A stretch of 64,000 nt of DNA from Nocardia colli (GTDB lineage: Bacteria > Actinomycetota > Actinomycetes > Mycobacteriales > Mycobacteriaceae), in contig NZ_VXLC01000014.1 of NCBI RefSeq assembly GCF_008704205.1, positions 124,001 to 188,000 of the forward strand. Reading direction: 5' to 3'. Position 1 is the stretch's first letter, and each line of letters begins with the position of its first letter. Below are positions 59,112-64,000 of the stretch, in pieces. The notes beneath the pieces were generated by a model. The model had not been told where the DNA came from and did not search any database. It saw only the letters and a program-made list of their open reading frames with translations. Made by a program: the position numbers and the translations under genes.

Positions 59112-59137
59112 GATTATGTCAGTGACTGACGATAATC
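59112..59137. promoter_or_regulatory. Candidate MftR operator
   Basis: GTCAGT-G-ACTGAC (59118-59130) is a perfect 6-bp inverted repeat around one base. The flanks GATTAT and ATAATC extend it, with one unpaired G. It fills almost the whole 40-bp gap between mftR and mftE, so a bound regulator would control both. Confidence 0.7.
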
Positions 59138-59144
59138 TCCGGAT

Positions 59145-59942
59145 ATGTCCGAAACGGGGACGGCAGCCGGCGGAGCCGGCGGGGTGGGTGAACACAGTGT
59201 CGCAGGCCACAGCCGCGGGACGGCTGATCCGGCCGCCGTGGCGGCCGATCTCACCTGGCCCGAGGCCGGGGAGCGGGCGGCCGCGGACGCGATTCTCGCG
59301 GTCGCGGTCGGCGCGACCGAACAGCACGGACCGCACCTGCCGCTGTCCACCGACACCGACATCGCCGCGGCCCTGTGCGCGCGGCTGGCCGCGGTCCGGC
59401 CGGATGTGCTTGTCGCACCGGCCATCCCGTACGGGGCCAGCGGCGAGCACGCGGGCTTCCCCGGCACCCTGTCCATCGGGCAGGCCGCGCTGGAACTGCT
59501 GGTGATCGAGCTGTGCCGGTCGGCGACCGACACCTTCGACCGCATCCTGCTCGTCAACTGGCACGGCGGCAACCTCGAACCGCTGCGCCGCGCGGAAACG
59601 TTGCTGCGCGCCGAATCCCGCGACGTGCGCGTGTATCTGCCGCGCTACCAAGGCGATCTGCACGCCGGCCGCGCGGAAACCTCCGTGCAACTGGCCCTCA
59701 CGCCCCACCGGGTGCGGCTCGACCGCGCCGAAGCCGGCGATGTCCGCCCGCTCGCCCAGCTCATGCCGCTGCTGCGCGGCGCGGGGGTGCGCTCGGTCAG
59801 CGCCAACGGCGTGCTCGGCGATCCCGCCGGCGCCGGCGCCGGCGAGGGCATCGCCCTGCTCGACCACCTGACCACCGACTTGCTCGACCGAACCCGGCTG
59901 TGGTGGCCGGTTGTTGCTCCCGAAAGGACCCTCAGTCGATGA
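59145..59942 (+). CDS. mftE: Mycofactocin peptidase MftE (creatininase family)
   Basis: A 265-residue creatininase-fold metallopeptidase. Metal ligands are in ATEQHGPHLPLSTDTDIA, PYGASGEHAGFPGTLSIG and LLVNWHGGNLEPLRR. MftE removes the glycine-rich part of the MftA precursor, leaving the Val-Tyr-derived redox cofactor core. It is 40 bp from divergent mftR and overlaps mftD by 4 nt. No MftA precursor gene was found in this window. Confidence 0.88.
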   Translation: MSETGTAAGGAGGVGEHSVAGHSRGTADPAAVAADLTWPEAGERAAADAILAVAVGATEQHGPHLPLSTDTDIAAALCARLAAVRPDVLVAPAIPYGASGEHAGFPGTLSIGQAALELLVIELCRSATDTFDRILLVNWHGGNLEPLRRAETLLRAESRDVRVYLPRYQGDLHAGRAETSVQLALTPHRVRLDRAEAGDVRPLAQLMPLLRGAGVRSVSANGVLGDPAGAGAGEGIALLDHLTTDLLDRTRLWWPVVAPERTLSR

Positions 59943-61162
59943 ACCCGTGGTTCGAAACCGTTGCCGAAGCGCAGCGGCGTGCGAAGAAGAGACTGCCGAA
60001 ATCGGTGTACGGCGCGCTGATCGCCGGATCCGAGCGTGGTCAGACGATCGAGGACAACCAGCGGGCGTTCACCGAACTCGGTTTCGCCCCGCACGTCGCC
60101 GGCTCGATCGGCGAGCGCGACCAGTCGACCACCGTTCTGGGCCAGCACCTTTCGATGCCGGTAATGATCTCGCCGACCGGCGTGCAGGCGGTGCACCCGG
60201 ATGGTGAAGTGGCCGTGGCCCGTGCGGCCGCCGCGCGCGGAATCGCGATGGGGCTCAGCTCCTTTGCCAGCAAGCCGATCGAAGAGGTCATCGCGGCCAA
60301 CCCCGCCACCTTCTTCCAGATGTACTGGTGTGGCAGCAAAGACGAGATCCTGCAACGTATGGAACGGGCGAAGGCGGCCGGCGCGGTGGGCTTGATCCTG
60401 ACCCTGGACTGGTCGTTCTCGCACGGCCGGGACTGGGGGAGTCCGGTCATCCCGGAGAAGCTCGACCTGCGCACCATGCTGAAGTTCGCGCCGCAGACCC
60501 TGGCCAGGCCGCGCTGGCTGGCCACCTATGCGAAGTCCGGGCACATTCCGGATCTCACCGCGCCGAACATGGCCATCGGCGACGGTCCCGCGCCCGGGTT
60601 CTTCGGCGCCTACGGCGAATGGATGGGCACGCCGCCGCCGGATTGGGCGGACGTGCAATGGATTTGCGACCAGTGGGACGGTCCGGTGATGCTCAAGGGC
60701 GTCATCCGGGTCGATGACGCGTTGCGTGCGGTCGATGCGGGCGTCGCGGCCATCTCGGTGTCCAACCACGGCGGAAACAACCTGGACGGGACGCCCGCGG
60801 CCATTCGGGCGCTGCCCGCGGTGGCCGGCGCGGTCGGGTCGCAGATCGAGGTGGTGCTCGACGGCGGCATCCGGCGCGGCAGCGATGTGGTCAAGGCCGT
60901 GGCGCTGGGTGCGCGCGCGGTGATGATCGGGCGCGGGTATCTGTGGGGTCTGGCCGCGAATGGGCAAGCGGGCGTGGAGAACGTGCTCGACATCCTGCGC
61001 GGCGGAATCGACTCGGCGCTGCTCGGTCTGCGCAAGACCAGTGTCGCCGAACTGGATCGGAGCGACCTCGTGGTGCCCGCGGGATTCGAGCGCGCGCTCG
61101 GCCTGCCCGCCGGTGAATCAGCCGACGGCACAATCGAATTGGCGGCCAGCACGTCCGCCTGA
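59939..61162 (+). CDS. mftD: Pre-mycofactocin synthase MftD
   Basis: A 407-residue FMN-dependent alpha-hydroxy-acid-oxidase-fold enzyme. NPWFETVAEAQRRAKKRLPK at the start, ISPTGVQAVHPDGEVAVARA, VSNHGGNNLDGTPAAIRALP and the FMN phosphate-binding DGGIRRGSDVVKAVALGARAV match MftD. MftD oxidises the trimmed core (AHDP) to pre-mycofactocin, creating the redox-active alpha-keto amide. The order E-D, with mftA, B, C and F missing nearby, differs from the usual A-B-C-D-E-F cluster. Confidence 0.9.
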   Translation: MNPWFETVAEAQRRAKKRLPKSVYGALIAGSERGQTIEDNQRAFTELGFAPHVAGSIGERDQSTTVLGQHLSMPVMISPTGVQAVHPDGEVAVARAAAARGIAMGLSSFASKPIEEVIAANPATFFQMYWCGSKDEILQRMERAKAAGAVGLILTLDWSFSHGRDWGSPVIPEKLDLRTMLKFAPQTLARPRWLATYAKSGHIPDLTAPNMAIGDGPAPGFFGAYGEWMGTPPPDWADVQWICDQWDGPVMLKGVIRVDDALRAVDAGVAAISVSNHGGNNLDGTPAAIRALPAVAGAVGSQIEVVLDGGIRRGSDVVKAVALGARAVMIGRGYLWGLAANGQAGVENVLDILRGGIDSALLGLRKTSVAELDRSDLVVPAGFERALGLPAGESADGTIELAASTSA

Positions 61163-61166
61163 GTGG

Positions 61167-61664
61167 TCAGTTCTCGCTCGGTGTCTGCCGATGATGCGCG
61201 AGCAGCGTGTCGTAGATGTCGGCGAGCGCGGCCAGCTGCTGCCGGTCGAGGATGTCGATCATGTGCTTGCGCACGCTGACCACGTGCGCGGGCGCGGCGC
61301 CGGTCAGCACCTCGGCGCCGCGCGGGGTCAGCCGGGCCGCGGTGCGGCGCGCGTCGTCGGGGATCGGTTCGCGGACAACGAGTCCGCGCTTCTCCATCCG
61401 GGTGATCTGATGCGACAGCCGGCTCTGCGACCACTCGAGCTGCGCGGCCAGGTCGGCGAAGGTGCAGCGGTGCTCCGGGGTTTTGCTCAGGAAGGCCAGC
61501 ACCGAGTATTCGACATAGGTGAGATTCGATTCGCGCGTCGAGTCTCGCCCGACCGCCGCGGCGATGAGGTCGCGGGTGCGCACAAAGCCCACCCAGGCGC
61601 GCATTTCGACGTCATCGAGCCAATGGGGATCGGTCACGATAGCGCTCCAAACTCTGGCGTTCAT
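61167..61664 (-). CDS. MarR family transcriptional regulator
   Basis: A 165-residue MarR regulator. SNLTYVEYSVLAFLSKTPEH, FADLAAQLEWSQSRLSHQITRMEKRG and PIPDDARRTAARLTPRGAEVL form the winged helix. The start is ATG 61664 or an in-frame GTG at 61637. It is convergent with mftD (4 bp apart) and divergent from the fumarase gene; it could regulate either its own gene or neighbours not seen here. Confidence 0.9.
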   Translation of the reverse strand: MNARVWSAIVTDPHWLDDVEMRAWVGFVRTRDLIAAAVGRDSTRESNLTYVEYSVLAFLSKTPEHRCTFADLAAQLEWSQSRLSHQITRMEKRGLVVREPIPDDARRTAARLTPRGAEVLTGAAPAHVVSVRKHMIDILDRQQLAALADIYDTLLAHHRQTPSEN

Positions 61665-61797
61665 ACATTGTCGCGCGTCGTTGTGTGTCGCGCGACGGTT
61701 GTTGCGGCGAGGGGACGCTTGGACGTCCTAACGCTTTTGTGTGGAACGACAGGTAGCACCCCCGGGGTTGAACGTGCAACCTTTTGTGTCAACTGCT

Positions 61798-61816
61798 AGG
61801 GATAAGCCTTGCCTAA
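61798..61816. promoter_or_regulatory. IdeR/DtxR-like iron box upstream of fumarase
   Basis: On the minus strand the 19 bases read TTAGGCAAGGCTTATCCCT and match 15 of 19 positions of the DtxR/IdeR consensus TTAGGTWAGSCTWACCTAA. The site lies 80 bp upstream of the Fe-S class I fumarase start. Confidence 0.45.
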
Positions 61817-61895
61817 CCATCGTGTGACGTAGCCGGGTGGATACGCTCGCTGTGCCTGTGACCAGCCCTGCCCCCGCCCGAAGGAGTGCGTTCCC

Positions 61896-63572
<1,677 letters not shown>

Positions 63573-63577
63573 TGTAC

Positions 63578-63613
63578 CCGGCTGATCGTCGCGGGGGCGC
63601 GACGATCAGCCGG
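63578..63613. terminator. Strong bidirectional hairpin terminator
   Basis: CCGGCTGATCGTCGCG and CGCGACGATCAGCCGG form a 16-bp perfect stem with a GGGG loop, 6 bp after the fumarase stop. It overlaps the stop codon of the convergent alkB gene. Confidence 0.9.
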
Positions 63614-64000
63614 TTGCCCGTCGGTATGCCAGGGTTGCGCGCAACCGGCCCTGTTTGCGCGGTTGGACGTTGGCCAGGGTGATGTCGCCGTTGTAGTGGG
63701 CGAGGACGCGGTGGTCCATCACGATGCGCCACAGCGGGGGGACGGCGGCGAGGACGACCATGGTCGCGTAACCCGCGGGCAGTTGCGGCGCCTGGGCCGA
63801 GCTGCGCAGAGTCTGGTACCGGCGTCCAGGATTGGCGTGGTGGTCGCTGTGCCGCTGCAGGTGGAACAGGAAGATGTTGGTGACCAGGCGGTCGCTGTTC
63901 CAGCTGTCGCGCGGGGAGCAGCGGGCGTAGCGGCCGTTGCTGCGGCGGGCGCGCAGCAGGCCGTAGTGCTCGACGTAGTTCACCGTCTCCAGCAGCGCGA
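63606..64000 (-). CDS. alkB: Alkane 1-monooxygenase AlkB, C-terminal part (runs off the window)
   Basis: The last about 130 residues of an AlkB-type integral-membrane di-iron alkane hydroxylase. Visible are NYVEHYGLLR, the third histidine motif LFHLQRHSDHHANPGRRYQTLR, and the C-terminal LPAGYATMVVLAAVPPLWRIVMD membrane segment. The N-terminal two thirds lie beyond 64000. Actinobacterial AlkB terminally hydroxylates C12-C18 alkanes using rubredoxin, whose gene is normally downstream; here the fumarase gene follows in convergent orientation, so no downstream rubredoxin gene is present. Confidence 0.9.
   Translation of the reverse strand, partial: ALLETVNYVEHYGLLRARRSNGRYARCSPRDSWNSDRLVTNIFLFHLQRHSDHHANPGRRYQTLRSSAQAPQLPAGYATMVVLAAVPPLWRIVMDHRVLAHYNGDITLANVQPRKQGRLRATLAYRRATG

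Overview
The window is high-GC (roughly two thirds G+C) actinobacterial DNA, almost certainly from Nocardia or a very close mycolic-acid relative. The evidence is protein content: two OleA-like ketosynthase-fold proteins with OleC- and OleD-like partners (the nocardiolactone-type beta-lactone pathway known from pathogenic Nocardia), an EthA-type monooxygenase, F420-dependent oxidoreductases, mycofactocin genes, an L,D-transpeptidase, MMPL and Ag85-like proteins, and many TetR/MarR regulators with GTG/TTG starts. No rRNA, tRNA, insertion sequence, prophage or CRISPR array was seen.

Layout. 0.5-4.2 kb: secreted esterase, TetR regulator, cytochrome P450 and its 3Fe-4S ferredoxin, SRPBCC protein. 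4.2-9.6 kb: CYTH protein; a DUF5753 regulator / DUF6879 / small-protein operon; a resolvase-like single-domain protein; a NUDIX hydrolase; and a TerD protein fused to a PD-(D/E)XK nuclease-like domain. 9.6-13.1 kb: a coupled acyl-adenylating enzyme and acyl reductase pair divergent from a LysR regulator. 13.4-17.7 kb: NarL-type regulator with a degenerate receiver, ribosomal protein L28, zinc-ribbon proteins, nucleotidyltransferase, XRE-cupin regulator divergent from a thioredoxin-reductase-like flavoprotein. 17.8-26.1 kb: the nocardiolactone-type operon (nltA, nltB, nltC, small membrane protein, nltD, PapA-like acyltransferase, MMPL exporter), with nearly every gene overlapping the next by 4 nt. 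26.7-35 kb: EthA-like monooxygenase with TetR, a reductase lacking its ferredoxin domain, TetR/aldehyde dehydrogenase/SDR, PrmC-like methyltransferase, YdcF-like protein.

35-42 kb: a divergent FolD-like protein, then an apparent organic-acid catabolic locus: MFS permease, GntR regulator, split TPP-dependent decarboxylase, aldehyde dehydrogenase and an enolase-superfamily enzyme, with shared half-sites in front of both transcription units. 42-50 kb: membrane protein, MarR/ABC exporter pair, hydrolase, L,D-transpeptidase, HxlR/quinone oxidoreductase pair. 49-54 kb: two F420-type oxidoreductases, an FTCD-C-type cyclodeaminase/cyclohydrolase, STAS and flavin reductase-like proteins. 53.7-58.4 kb: a complete RsbR-RsbS-RsbT stressosome operon with an RsbX-like phosphatase and a multidomain PAS-GAF-SpoIIE-HATPase output protein. 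58.5-61.2 kb: mftR, mftE and mftD without mftABC/F. 61.2-64 kb: MarR regulator, class I fumarase with an IdeR-like box upstream, and the C-terminal part of an AlkB alkane monooxygenase running off the end.

The most unusual items are the nlt operon with its catalytically dead NltB-like partner and lipid-acylation/export tail, the TerD-nuclease fusion, the FolD paralogue lacking its catalytic lysine, the orphan mftR-E-D group, and the GntR-controlled decarboxylase pathway of unknown substrate. Function assignments rest on motif recognition by eye; no database search was run.
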